Of a stretch of 64,000 bases of DNA, positions 20,516-28,968 are shown one piece after another. The stretch is from the NCBI RefSeq assembly GCF_030248535.1, contig NZ_JAHGAJ010000005.1, positions 1 to 64,000 on the forward strand, given 5' to 3'. The stretch is from Vibrio sp. D404a (GTDB lineage: Bacteria; Pseudomonadota; Gammaproteobacteria; Enterobacterales; Vibrionaceae). The position numbers and the translations under genes are program-made. The first letter of the stretch is position 1. Every line of letters starts with the position of its first letter. The notes below the pieces were generated by a model that did not search any database, was not told the origin of the DNA, and saw only the letters and a program-made list of their open reading frames with translations.

Positions 20516-21985
20516 TTACGACAGTAGTTGCTTCAAGGTAAGAGGTTGCTCAGCAACGCCTAAGCGCTGTGCCGCTGTTAACCCCTGCTTATCTTGATAG
20601 CACAAATTATGCCAAGCTCTGAAGATGTCGAGCAGTGGGAGGATACCACCAGGGCGCAGTTTACGTCTTGGTTCGTTAATAAAGCCATCAAACAGGACTT
20701 GGAATCGCTGCTGATAGAATTTGGTCTGTTTGAGTGATGCGTGTTCGAACCAATGTTCTGGTTGCGTATTACTACCAGCTAGGTAACAGATGCCTTTTTG
20801 CTTATCACCTTGATTAGCAATCGCCCAACGGTCACGCCACCAACTCATGTGCACAATGTCGATCTTCTCAAACCCTAGGCTGTCATCCCACAGAGAATCT
20901 TCCTCAACATACATCAGGTCGACATTGTTGTTCTGAATTCGAGGCAGACAGACACTCAGAGCTGCCGAACGAAGTAGTGGATCTTGAGGCAAGTAGATAG
21001 ACACCGGTTTGCTCTCGTCACACATATCCAATACATGCAGGAAGTGTGCGTAAGAGGTATACGGTGGACGAACCAATGCGCCTTTCGATGGATAGCTAAA
21101 AGAGGTGAGGTTGCCCATTGGATCTTCAACATTACCACGCGCCAGAATGACCTGATATTGCTGTTCAATACGCTCTTTTAGGTTATCCGATGGTGTTGGT
21201 AACTCTAGGTTAGCTTCTGAAGAGTGCTCTTTTGATACGAAGCGTGCCACATCATCATAAGGATTGTGGTCAACGTTGCCGACGGGCTCTTCGTTTTGAG
21301 AGTAGTTAACATGTTGGCACAAGATGTAGCCAGAGTGTGCTTCACCGGTCGCAATCCAGACCACGCCGTTATTACTTTGAGGCTGTAAGCGCTGGTAGTG
21401 TGAAGCAAACTGATAATTCTTTGCGTGATTAACCCAGCGTGCGTCGATCATCGCCAGTTTACGGCGACAACGGCTAGCAATATGATCCACATGGTCATAA
21501 AAGGTTTTTGGATTGATCTCTAGCTTTCGGCAGATTTCACGTACGGAATAACCCATGAACAAAAGGCCCATGAGGTTTTCTTGAAATTGCAGTTTTTTGT
21601 TGGAGCCTGACCACTTATCGACAAACGTTGATTGGCAATCTTTACAACGGTAGCGTTGTCGGTCGCCACTATAACCAAAGGCATGATAAAGGTGTTTGTG
21701 AGTGTGGACAGAGAGCCCAAAGTTGTCGCAGTCATCATTGCGACAAGCAGGGAGGCCGTCACTATGAAGGTGACGAAGCCGATGAAGTTCGTTCAAAACT
21801 TCATGGTTGTTAAGTAAGGGGGGGAAAGCTCCACATTCACGACAAACCATCGCTGGACGTTTCGGGTTTGCATGTTGCAAAACATAGCGTTTTGCATCGC
21901 TCAAGCCAAAGTTGTCACACGCCAATGTTTTACAAAAGTTGAGTTGTAAACCGTCCGCGTCTTTTGGCAGCTCGTCGTTGGACAC
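20516..21985 (-). CDS. Zinc-ribbon protein with transposase-like N-terminal region, function unknown
   Basis: 489 residues if started at the GTG at 21985, which has GAGGGGG at 21997-21991. The frame continues upstream only to a TTG at 22063 beyond a hairpin. At least two Cys4-type clusters are visible: FCKTLACDNFGL with MVCRECGAFPP, and CRNDDCDNFGL with YRCKDCQSTF. These resemble IS1 InsA-like zinc ribbons. A helix-turn-helix follows (SVREICRKLEINPKTFYDHV). The C-terminal half (about 280 residues) matches no family I know, and no DDE triad was recognised. It lies 81 bp after deoD on the same strand. I cannot assign a function; a DNA-binding role is plausible. Confidence 0.7.
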   Translation of the reverse strand: MSNDELPKDADGLQLNFCKTLACDNFGLSDAKRYVLQHANPKRPAMVCRECGAFPPLLNNHEVLNELHRLRHLHSDGLPACRNDDCDNFGLSVHTHKHLYHAFGYSGDRQRYRCKDCQSTFVDKWSGSNKKLQFQENLMGLLFMGYSVREICRKLEINPKTFYDHVDHIASRCRRKLAMIDARWVNHAKNYQFASHYQRLQPQSNNGVVWIATGEAHSGYILCQHVNYSQNEEPVGNVDHNPYDDVARFVSKEHSSEANLELPTPSDNLKERIEQQYQVILARGNVEDPMGNLTSFSYPSKGALVRPPYTSYAHFLHVLDMCDESKPVSIYLPQDPLLRSAALSVCLPRIQNNNVDLMYVEEDSLWDDSLGFEKIDIVHMSWWRDRWAIANQGDKQKGICYLAGSNTQPEHWFEHASLKQTKFYQQRFQVLFDGFINEPRRKLRPGGILPLLDIFRAWHNLCYQDKQGLTAAQRLGVAEQPLTLKQLLS

Positions 21986-22009
21986 GATCGCCCCCTCGGG
22001 ATTATTTGG

Positions 22010-22031
22010 GCAGCCAAGCGAACTTGGCTGC
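22010..22031 (-). other. Hairpin between deoD and the zinc-ribbon gene
   Basis: Perfect 9-bp stem GCAGCCAAG / CTTGGCTGC with a tetraloop. On the minus strand no T-run follows, so it may stabilise the deoD mRNA or partly block readthrough into the next gene. Confidence 0.6.
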
Positions 22032-22066
22032 GAGGTATTGCTTTTCAATGTATCGTTTATCAAGGA

Positions 22067-22777
22067 TTAGATGTTGATTGCTGTCTCTAGAGCAACTTTC
22101 ATCATGTCGTTGAACGATTTTTGACGCTCTTCTGAGCTTAGTTTTTCACCACGGATGATGTGGTCAGAAACTGTTAGGATAGTCAGTGCTTTAGCGCCTA
22201 GGTCTGCAGCTACGCCGTAGATACCTGCTGCTTCCATATCAACACCTAGGATGCCTAGTTTTTCCATCTTCTCGAAGATGTCAGCTTCTGGAGTGTAGAA
22301 AAGGTCTGCAGAGAATACGTTACCTACTTTAACTGGAACTTCTTGTGCACGAGCTTGGTTTACTGCTTCTTCTAGAAGACCGAAATCAGCGATTGCAGCG
22401 AAGTCGTGGTCGTTAAAACGAATACGGTTTACTTTAGAGTCAGTAGATGCACCCATACCGATAACAACGTCCATTAGTTTAACGTCGTCACGTACCGCGC
22501 CACAGCTACCAACACGGATAACATTTTTTACACCGTACTCAGCAATTAGCTCGTGAACGTAAATGCAGCATGATGGGATACCCATGCCGTGGCCCATTAC
22601 AGAAACTTTCTTACCTTTGTAAGTACCTGTGTAGCCGAACATGTTACGAACATCACAAACTTGCTTCACGTCATCAAGGAATGTTTCAGCAATGTATTTT
22701 GCACGAAGCGGGTCACCCGGCATTAGTACAGTTTCAGCGAAATCACCAGCTTGAGCGTTAATATGAGGTGTAGCCAT
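22067..22777 (-). CDS. deoD: Purine nucleoside phosphorylase DeoD-type
   Basis: Hexameric low-molecular-mass PNP that phosphorolyses purine (deoxy)ribonucleosides. The protein is 236 residues, the normal family length. It starts [20 protein letters not shown] and contains the phosphate and ribose motifs MPGDPLRAK and GHGMGIPS, the ESMEAA-like [13 protein letters not shown] block and SDHI near the C-terminus (purine-site Asp). The ATG at 22777 has GGAG just upstream. Vibrios often carry two deoD copies; this is probably the chromosome II copy. It is not in a deo operon here. Confidence 0.96.
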   Translation of the reverse strand: MATPHINAQAGDFAETVLMPGDPLRAKYIAETFLDDVKQVCDVRNMFGYTGTYKGKKVSVMGHGMGIPSCCIYVHELIAEYGVKNVIRVGSCGAVRDDVKLMDVVIGMGASTDSKVNRIRFNDHDFAAIADFGLLEEAVNQARAQEVPVKVGNVFSADLFYTPEADIFEKMEKLGILGVDMEAAGIYGVAADLGAKALTILTVSDHIIRGEKLSSEERQKSFNDMMKVALETAINI

Positions 22778-23120
22778 TGTCGTTCTCCAAATTTATAGCG
22801 GTAATTATAGGAACAGAATTTTTAATTACCGTTTCTGTTGAATTGAATTCGTTTCGATGAGGCAATATTAGCGAGTTGAAGCGGTATTCCTTGAGAGGCT
22901 GGTCACAAAAAGAGGCGTTTACTTCAATTGTTCGATCATTGATAACCAAATATGTTGAAAGCGCAAAGGCAATCGATTTTGCCATGCAGATATCTGTTGA
23001 TTTGAGGGAGGAAACAGCAAATCTGGGATGATTAGTGCGCTAAATACAGTTTTGTAAGCATTGCCGAGACAGAGACTCATCGATAATCTAAAATGATAAT
23101 AATAAAAAATAGGGTTATAT
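22778..23120. other. Intergenic region between deoD and the L,D-transpeptidase gene
   Basis: This 343-bp divergent region holds the 9-bp inverted repeat CGGTAATTA (22799-22807) / TAATTACCG (22823-22831), which encloses a TATAAT on the deoD strand. It may be an operator or leader hairpin for deoD. Nothing else convincing was seen; a short open frame at 22758-22985 overlaps deoD and looks spurious. Confidence 0.5.
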
Positions 23121-24104
23121 ATGTCGTACCGCTCAAGCTCATCGCTTCTTAATGTAGTAAAAAAACAGATATCAAGAAAACAGATATCAAAAAAACGAGT
23201 TTCAGTTGTTCCACTGCTCGTAGCTAGCCTTTATTCAGCTTGGAGTGTTGGGGCGACATTCGAGTTGCCACCCAACGGTAGTCGTGTTGTTGGCCGAATA
23301 CAGCATCATGAAGTCACCGCAGGGGAAACCTTAGCTTTGATCGCCAAAGAGTACGACATTGGCTTTCTGTCACTCATGGCTGCTAATAAAGGTGTTGACC
23401 CCTTTTTGCCTGCTGAAGGCTATGTTCTGAGTATTCCGAGTCGATTTATTCTTCCTGATGCACCGCGCCAAGGGGTGGTGATCAACTTGGCTGAATTAAG
23501 ACTCTACTACTTTGAGCCAAGCAAAAACCTAGTGCATGTATTCCCGGTGGGTATTGGACGAGTTGGGCGCGATACCCCAGAAATGACCACGACTATCAGT
23601 CAAAAAAGACCGAACCCAACATGGACACCACCCAAATCGATTCGTGAAGAGTATTTAGAAAAGGGGATTGAGCTGCCGCCAGTGGTTCCTGCTGGTCCAG
23701 AAAACCCATTGGGTGATTACGCGTTACGTTTGGCGTATGGCTCAGGTGAGTATCTGATTCATGGAACCAACAAGGAGTTCGGCATAGGACTTCGTGTCAG
23801 TTCTGGCTGTATTCGAATGGAGCCGAAAGATATCGAGTGGCTATTTGAGAAGGTGAATCGCGGTGAGAAAGTCACCATTATTAATGAACCGATTAAAGTG
23901 GCACTTGAACCTGACCGTAGTGTGTTTGTCGAGGCTCATGAACCTTTAACTCGCAGCGATGGTTCGAAAAAGCCACTAGCCATTCCTATTGAGTTGAAGT
24001 GGTGGCTAGATGAAGCCGATCTCTCAAACTCCAAGGCCAAGTCAGTGATCTTTGCTCAAAATGGTGTGCCGGTGGAAATTGCTCCACCCACGCAAGAGTG
24101 GTGA
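23121..24104 (+). CDS. LysM L,D-transpeptidase (ErfK/YbiS/YcfS type)
   Basis: Periplasmic enzyme of 327 residues expected to attach Lpp to peptidoglycan or make 3-3 cross-links. The signal peptide has an unusually long basic N-region with a small internal repeat (KKQISRKQISKKR), then a hydrophobic core to about residue 45. A LysM-like segment (HEVTAGETLALIAKEYDI, about 63-106) is followed by the YkuD domain with catalytic HGTNKEFGIGLRVSSGCIRM (His214, Cys230). It converges on lpp, its likely substrate, 146 bp away. Confidence 0.9.
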   Translation: MSYRSSSSLLNVVKKQISRKQISKKRVSVVPLLVASLYSAWSVGATFELPPNGSRVVGRIQHHEVTAGETLALIAKEYDIGFLSLMAANKGVDPFLPAEGYVLSIPSRFILPDAPRQGVVINLAELRLYYFEPSKNLVHVFPVGIGRVGRDTPEMTTTISQKRPNPTWTPPKSIREEYLEKGIELPPVVPAGPENPLGDYALRLAYGSGEYLIHGTNKEFGIGLRVSSGCIRMEPKDIEWLFEKVNRGEKVTIINEPIKVALEPDRSVFVEAHEPLTRSDGSKKPLAIPIELKWWLDEADLSNSKAKSVIFAQNGVPVEIAPPTQEW

Positions 24105-24200
24105 TACCTGTCACAACGCTATCAATAGCACAGCGTTTGTATTCTCTGTATAGAGTGCATCAGACTCGTTTTATTCTCTGTAAAACTAAAAGCCGCTACA

Positions 24201-24229
24201 AACAAAAGCGCCACTGAAAACAGTGGCGC
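24201..24229 (-). terminator. Terminator of lpp
   Basis: GCGCCACTG, loop AAAA, CAGTGGCGC. On the minus strand the stem is followed by TTTTGTTTG. It lies 21 bp after the lpp stop. Confidence 0.85.
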
Positions 24230-24250
24230 AAGATCTTGTTATGTATTGAA

Positions 24251-24517
24251 TTACTTAGTGTATGAGCTTGCAATGTTATCGATACGCTCATTCGCACGCA
24301 TCGCTTCTTCTTTTGCTGCCATCGCTGCGTCAGTCGCTTCTTGAGCTTTCATCTCTGCGTCAGCTTTTTCACTCTTAAGCGCTTCAACTTCACTGCTCAG
24401 TTGAGCAACTTGATTTGTTAGCTGTTCCATATCCGACATTGCCGCCTCTTCTGGATCTGAAGAACAACCTGCCAATACGAACACAGAGGCTGCAGCTGCG
24501 ATTAACACCTTATTCAT
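24251..24517 (-). CDS. lpp: Murein lipoprotein (Lpp/OprI-like)
   Basis: Small outer-membrane lipoprotein of 88 residues. Starting at ATG 24517 (MNKVLIAAAASVFVLAGCSS) it has a lipobox LAGC with the lipidated Cys at residue 18, an Ala-rich heptad coiled coil for trimerisation, and a C-terminal Lys (SSYTK), the residue joined to peptidoglycan in Lpp. AGGAGT precedes this ATG; the nine extra codons of the longer frame are unsupported. It is somewhat longer than E. coli Lpp and closer to OprI. The neighbouring L,D-transpeptidase supports the assignment. Confidence 0.88.
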   Translation of the reverse strand: MNKVLIAAAASVFVLAGCSSDPEEAAMSDMEQLTNQVAQLSSEVEALKSEKADAEMKAQEATDAAMAAKEEAMRANERIDNIASSYTK

Positions 24518-24878
24518 AAGAACTCCTTGCTTATTGATCATCAAAAGATGCGCTATACATTCTTAATCATATAGTCGCTTCAACATTGATTGTAGCGACT
24601 AATTTACCAAGCGCAAAAGTGATCGTACGAAAAATTGCCAAATTATTGAGGTAATTAGCAAGCTGTCACAGTGTTTCTCACAAATGAGACCGTGTAATTT
24701 GCCACTTTTTTAGAGTGATATCTCTATGATGTTTAATACGAATCGATAGCGGCTCGAATAAAGTCCACATTAGAAAATCGGATAAATTTTCTGTGATCTC
24801 TATCCTTATAAAGGGGTTTCGCGGTATCATGTCACGTTAAATTATTTTTATTCAATACCATCAAGACTGGAGAGTCCT
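24518..24878. other. Intergenic region between lpp and the DEAD-box helicase
   Basis: 361 bp of AT-rich sequence between divergent genes. An 8-bp inverted repeat TAGTCGCT (24572-24579) / AGCGACTA (24594-24601) lies in the lpp upstream region. No promoter could be fixed with confidence. Confidence 0.4.
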
Positions 24879-26210
24879 TTGCACTTTAAAGATTTAGGCT
24901 TAGATAATCGCTTACTTAAGAACTTAAAACATTATGACTTTAAGAAAGCGACAGAGATCCAACAGAAAGCGATCCCTGTTGCTATTGCCGGTAAGGATCT
25001 ATTGGCTTCATCAAAAACAGGATCAGGTAAAACATTGGCATTCGTATTGCCGATGATTCATAAGGCGCTAAAAACAAAAGCGTTTTCTGCCCGTGATCCT
25101 CGTGGTGTAATCTTGGCTCCAACTCGTGAGTTGGCAAAGCAAGTGTATGGCGAACTTCGCAGCATGCTTGGTGGTCTATCTTACGATGCAGCGTTAATTC
25201 TTGGTGGTGAGAACTTTAACGACCAAGTAAAAGCACTTCGTAAATACCCTCGCTTTATCGTCGCAACACCGGGTCGTCTTGCCGACCACCTAGAGCATCG
25301 TTCATTGTTCTTAGATGGTGTTGAAACACTGATTCTAGACGAAGCTGACCGTATGTTGGATCTGGGCTTCGCGCCGGAGCTGCGTCGTATCGCTAATGCT
25401 GCTAAGCACCGTCGTCGTCAAACTTTGATGTTCTCTGCAACATTGGATCATGCGGAAGTGAATGGTATTGCTAACGAGATGCTGGATGCGCCAAAACGTA
25501 TCGCAATTGGTGTATCGAACGAGCAGCACTTAGACATCACTCAAAAATTCTACCTATGTGATCACCTTGACCATAAAGAAGCGATTCTTGATCGTGTATT
25601 AGAAGAAGCTGAATACCGTCAGGTGATGATCTTCACGGCAACACGTGCGGATACAGATCGTCTAACTGATAAGCTAAACGAGAAGAAACTAAAAGCGGTT
25701 GCGTTGAGTGGTAACCTTAACCAAACACAACGTAACGCAATCATGAGCCAATTTGAGCGTGCCGTGTATAAGATCTTGGTGACGACGGACGTTGCGTCTC
25801 GTGGTATCGATATTCCAAACGTGAGCCACGTAATCAACTTTGACATGCCAAAGCATACTGAAGAGTACGTTCACCGTGTAGGTCGTACAGGTCGTGCTGG
25901 TAACAAAGGTGACGCAATTTCTTTGGTTGGTCCAAAAGACTGGGACAGCTTTAAGCGCGTTGAGCTTTACCTTCAGCAAGATCTTAATTTCTCAGTTCTT
26001 GAGGGTTTGAAAGGTAAGTTCAAAGGCATTAAGCCTCGTAAACCAGCCTTCAAGAAAGGTGGCCCTGCGAAGAAGGCGAATAAGCCACAGGCGAAGAAAA
26101 CAGCCAAGAAACCGGTTAAGCGCGATAAGAGCTTCCACCAGAATGTGGCCGTGGGTGATACTGTTTTCATCCCGAAAAAGAAAGTTGCCCCTAAGGTCGA
26201 CGACGAGTAA
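24879..26210 (+). CDS. DEAD-box ATP-dependent RNA helicase
   Basis: 443-residue RNA helicase of the RhlE/SrmB/DeaD class. All core motifs are present in order: Q motif KATEIQQKAIP, Walker A SSKTGSGKT, PTRELAKQ, TPGR, DEAD (LDEADRMLDLGF), SAT, TDVASRGIDIP and HRVGRTGR. A basic Lys/Ala/Pro tail follows from about residue 385, typical of RNA-chaperoning helicases. Translation appears to start at TTG 24879 (HFKDLGLDNRLL follows), with GGAG 6 nt upstream. It is probably involved in ribosome assembly or cold adaptation; the exact orthology is not certain. Confidence 0.93.
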   Translation: MHFKDLGLDNRLLKNLKHYDFKKATEIQQKAIPVAIAGKDLLASSKTGSGKTLAFVLPMIHKALKTKAFSARDPRGVILAPTRELAKQVYGELRSMLGGLSYDAALILGGENFNDQVKALRKYPRFIVATPGRLADHLEHRSLFLDGVETLILDEADRMLDLGFAPELRRIANAAKHRRRQTLMFSATLDHAEVNGIANEMLDAPKRIAIGVSNEQHLDITQKFYLCDHLDHKEAILDRVLEEAEYRQVMIFTATRADTDRLTDKLNEKKLKAVALSGNLNQTQRNAIMSQFERAVYKILVTTDVASRGIDIPNVSHVINFDMPKHTEEYVHRVGRTGRAGNKGDAISLVGPKDWDSFKRVELYLQQDLNFSVLEGLKGKFKGIKPRKPAFKKGGPAKKANKPQAKKTAKKPVKRDKSFHQNVAVGDTVFIPKKKVAPKVDDE

Positions 26211-26212
26211 AC

Positions 26213-26244
26213 AAGAAAACCGCCGCAATGGCGGTTTTCTTTTA
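26213..26244 (+). terminator. Terminator after the helicase gene
   Basis: AAGAAAACCGCC, loop GCAAT, GGCGGTTTTCTT then TTT. The A-rich left flank could also serve the convergent tlh gene. Confidence 0.88.
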
Positions 26245-26295
26245 TCTGACGTTTAGCTATCTGCTTGTTACGACACAGAAATCAAAAGTGATTAG

Positions 26296-27543
26296 TTAAA
26301 AATTAAAGCGGGATAGCGAATTCATCAGTATGTGGGTTGCGATGTACTTGTGCGTTGCGGTGGTTGGGTGAGTCACGCCCCAGAACACGTAACTGTCTGA
26401 GCCATAGGTAGCGCAATCATTCGTTAAGCTATGACTGTACAAGTAATCCTGAGACGCACTGCGATTAATGTCCAAGCAGGCATCTTTTGCGTTTCTGAAT
26501 CCGTGTTTTTGTGGCTCACTGGTGATACTTGAAAACAGTGCATGAGCATCAAATAGGATCACGTTGTCACCTTTGCTTTGATAGTACTCCGCTTGCTCTT
26601 TAATGAATTGGTTGAATGCCAGAATTTTGCCACGAACTGTCTCGATTTCTTGTTCAGTAGAGTATTTGAATTGAGGCGCTTTGGTCGCGTCAGGTAAGGT
26701 GAACAGAAGAATGTTCTTGGCACCAGCATCGGTTAAGCGAATCAGTGCGCTACTAAAATCGGCTTTTACATCAGCCACTTCACGTTCGTAATTCATGAAG
26801 TCATTTAAACCAAACTCTAAGGTAAACAGTGTGTTCTCAGGTCGATAATTCTTCGCCATCTTCATGTAGGTAAGGTATGATGTGACCTGATCATAGACCC
26901 CTGTAAGAGCGACATATTGATTGGTTCCTGCTGCGCCACCGACAGCCCAGTTATAAAGTGGCACTCCCTTGGCATTCGCTAAATACTCCGTCCACACAAA
27001 ACCATTTGAGAAGTGACCTAAGAACCAAGAATTCGGATTGGGGAAGATCCATTGCGAACCGTTAAATAAGTTCCCCGTGTCTGAAAGGCTATCGCCAAAA
27101 GCCACGACACGGTTGATTTGTTCGGCTTGGAAGCCGTAATCGTTCGTCCATATTGAATGATTGTAAGAGAAGCGGTTATCGGCAGCGAAATAGGTGATAT
27201 CGGCCTTATCGTGTTGAACATCCAACGTGTCTACGCAGCGCTGTTTTATCTCTTGCTGTGGGGTATCGCTATAGAACATGTTTTTAAAAGAGACTGAGGA
27301 CCACCAGTAGCCATCGATGGTGTAATAGTCTCCGTTTTCCTTTCTCGCCCACTCCCAGTCAGTGGCGGGTGAATCATGGCTTGCATCGGTTCGATACCAA
27401 CATCTGACGTAGGTATAGGTGGAATCTGATTGCGTTTGTGCTACTTGTGCTGAAGTGATCGACTCTGGCGTCATCATGTTGTCTTGTGCTGAAACGGCAC
27501 CAAATGGCATCAATAGCGCCAAAGCTAACGTTGTTTTTTTCAT
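26296..27543 (-). CDS. tlh: Thermolabile hemolysin / GDSL phospholipase A
   Basis: Secreted SGNH/GDSL phospholipase (lecithinase) of 415 residues. The signal peptide MKKTTLALALLMPFGAVSA is followed by an N-terminal domain typical of TLH (YVRCWYRTDASHDSPATDWEW), then the catalytic domain with VVAFGDSLSDTGN (Ser152), the block III Asn region LEFGLNDF and the C-terminal FWGVTHPT. Where most SGNH enzymes have Asp three residues before the catalytic His, this protein has Gly389 before His392. The same substitution was described for V. vulnificus VvPlpA, where chloride takes the Asp role (recalled from literature). It is divergent from lipA. Confidence 0.93.
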   Translation of the reverse strand: MKKTTLALALLMPFGAVSAQDNMMTPESITSAQVAQTQSDSTYTYVRCWYRTDASHDSPATDWEWARKENGDYYTIDGYWWSSVSFKNMFYSDTPQQEIKQRCVDTLDVQHDKADITYFAADNRFSYNHSIWTNDYGFQAEQINRVVAFGDSLSDTGNLFNGSQWIFPNPNSWFLGHFSNGFVWTEYLANAKGVPLYNWAVGGAAGTNQYVALTGVYDQVTSYLTYMKMAKNYRPENTLFTLEFGLNDFMNYEREVADVKADFSSALIRLTDAGAKNILLFTLPDATKAPQFKYSTEQEIETVRGKILAFNQFIKEQAEYYQSKGDNVILFDAHALFSSITSEPQKHGFRNAKDACLDINRSASQDYLYSHSLTNDCATYGSDSYVFWGVTHPTTATHKYIATHILMNSLSRFNF

Positions 27544-28010
27544 AATTAGGATCTGTCTATTTAGTGTTGGAAGTTGAAATAGCCAGCGATCAGTAACGGA
27601 TACTAATAAAACTGGTCAGACCTATATGTATTAGTGATGCGTATTGGTCAATCCATTCGATTTTATAATTTTTCTGTTCTGGCACTAGGATCGACTTTCC
27701 AACGTAAATCTGTTTAAAAACTACCGATAGTGCTTTCAGATTACAGAAGACTATCTCGATCTTTGTGTTGTTATAACCGAACAAAAACTCATTAAAACAA
27801 AGTCTTATCTTTATTTTTGTCAGTAAATCCCTGTTTACCTTCGAACTGAAAAGATTAAATCTTTCTTTGGTGAATGCGTTGTTGATGTTCAATTTAGATG
27901 TTGAATGAAAGTCTCCGCTCACGATTTTTAATTTATAAATTTCTATTTTTAGATTTCCTCTCCTAGCTTTTCAACTCATCCGAGGTCTAATTTGTTTAAG
28001 GAGAAGGACG
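27544..28010. other. AT-rich intergenic region between tlh and lipA
   Basis: 467 bp between divergent exoenzyme genes, presumably holding both promoters. A 110-codon frame on the minus strand (27590-27922) opens with GTG, has no ribosome site and has poor codon character, so it is not called. No operator was recognised. Confidence 0.4.
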
Positions 28011-28952
28011 TTGAAGAAGACGATGCTTATTGCAGCTTTGTGCTTGGCAAGTGCGAGTTCAGTGGCGGGTACCAGTACCACTCCACTGGAGCAGTCAGGT
28101 TATACGCAAACTCAGTACCCAATCGTTTTGGTACATGGGTTGTTTGGTTTTGACACACTTGCTGGGGTTGATTATTTCTATGGCATCCCTGAGTCGTTGG
28201 CGAAAGATGGGGCCAATGTGTATGTCGCTCAAGTGTCTGCCACGAACAGTTCAGAGATTCGAGGCGAGCAGTTACTGGCTCAAGTTGAGACGATCATTGC
28301 CGTCACCGGTGCAGAGAAAGTCAATTTGGTTGGTCATAGCCATGGTGGGCCCACTGCAAGGTATGTGGGTTCAGTGAGACCCGATCTTGTTGCATCGGTA
28401 ACGAGTGTCGGTGGGGTTCATAAAGGGTCTGCAGTCGCTGATCTTGTGAGAGGAAATGTAGAAGAAGGATCCGTCACCGAGTCGATCGCAGTTAAGTTGG
28501 CTGGTGGACTCACCACATTGATTAACTTACTTTCCGGCGGAAGCGATCTTGAACAAGATGGGCTCGCTTCATTAGAAGCCCTAACGACTGAAGGCTCTGT
28601 AGCATTCAATCAGCATTATCCAGAAGGCGTACCTACATCGGCGTGTGGGGATGGTGAGTGGCAAGCCAGTAATGGTGTTTATTACTACTCTTGGACTGGC
28701 TCATCGACCTTTACTAACTTGCTCGATCCAACTGATGGAGCGATGACGATTTTAGGTTTGGCGTTTGATGGCCCTAGCGATGGCTTAGTTGAGACCTGTA
28801 GTGCGCATTTAGGCCGAGTGATTGGTGATAGCTATAAAATGAATCATTTGGATGAAATCAACGGGACGTTAGGGATCCACCACCTTTTTGAAACAGACCC
28901 TGTCACGCTCTATCGTCAACACGCCAATCGTCTCAAGCTTGCAGGCTTGTAA
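28011..28952 (+). CDS. lipA: Secreted triacylglycerol lipase (foldase-dependent, family I)
   Basis: Extracellular alpha/beta-hydrolase lipase of 313 residues. The signal peptide ends near SSVAG; YPIVLVHGLFGFDTLAG gives the oxyanion-hole HG motif and VNLVGHSHGGPTARYV the nucleophile elbow (GHSHG). Asp in GPSDGLVE and His in MNHLDEIN complete the likely triad. Two cysteines (SACGDGE and ETCSAHLG) should form the family disulfide. It starts with TTG at 28011, with AAGGAGA 6 nt upstream. The foldase gene follows 16 bp later, as in Pseudomonas and V. cholerae lipA-lipB. Export by type II secretion is likely. Confidence 0.94.
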   Translation: MKKTMLIAALCLASASSVAGTSTTPLEQSGYTQTQYPIVLVHGLFGFDTLAGVDYFYGIPESLAKDGANVYVAQVSATNSSEIRGEQLLAQVETIIAVTGAEKVNLVGHSHGGPTARYVGSVRPDLVASVTSVGGVHKGSAVADLVRGNVEEGSVTESIAVKLAGGLTTLINLLSGGSDLEQDGLASLEALTTEGSVAFNQHYPEGVPTSACGDGEWQASNGVYYYSWTGSSTFTNLLDPTDGAMTILGLAFDGPSDGLVETCSAHLGRVIGDSYKMNHLDEINGTLGIHHLFETDPVTLYRQHANRLKLAGL

Positions 28953-28968
28953 ATTAAGGAGTTAACCG

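Noticed and set aside
22061-22069. Stop-codon readthrough from deoD into the zinc-ribbon frame
   Set aside because: The two frames are in phase, but a hairpin lies between and a GTG with a strong ribosome site at 21985 explains translation more simply.
27590-27922. 110-codon minus-strand frame between tlh and lipA
   Set aside because: Opens with GTG, no ribosome site, AT-driven composition, and occupies the expected promoter region of two divergent genes.
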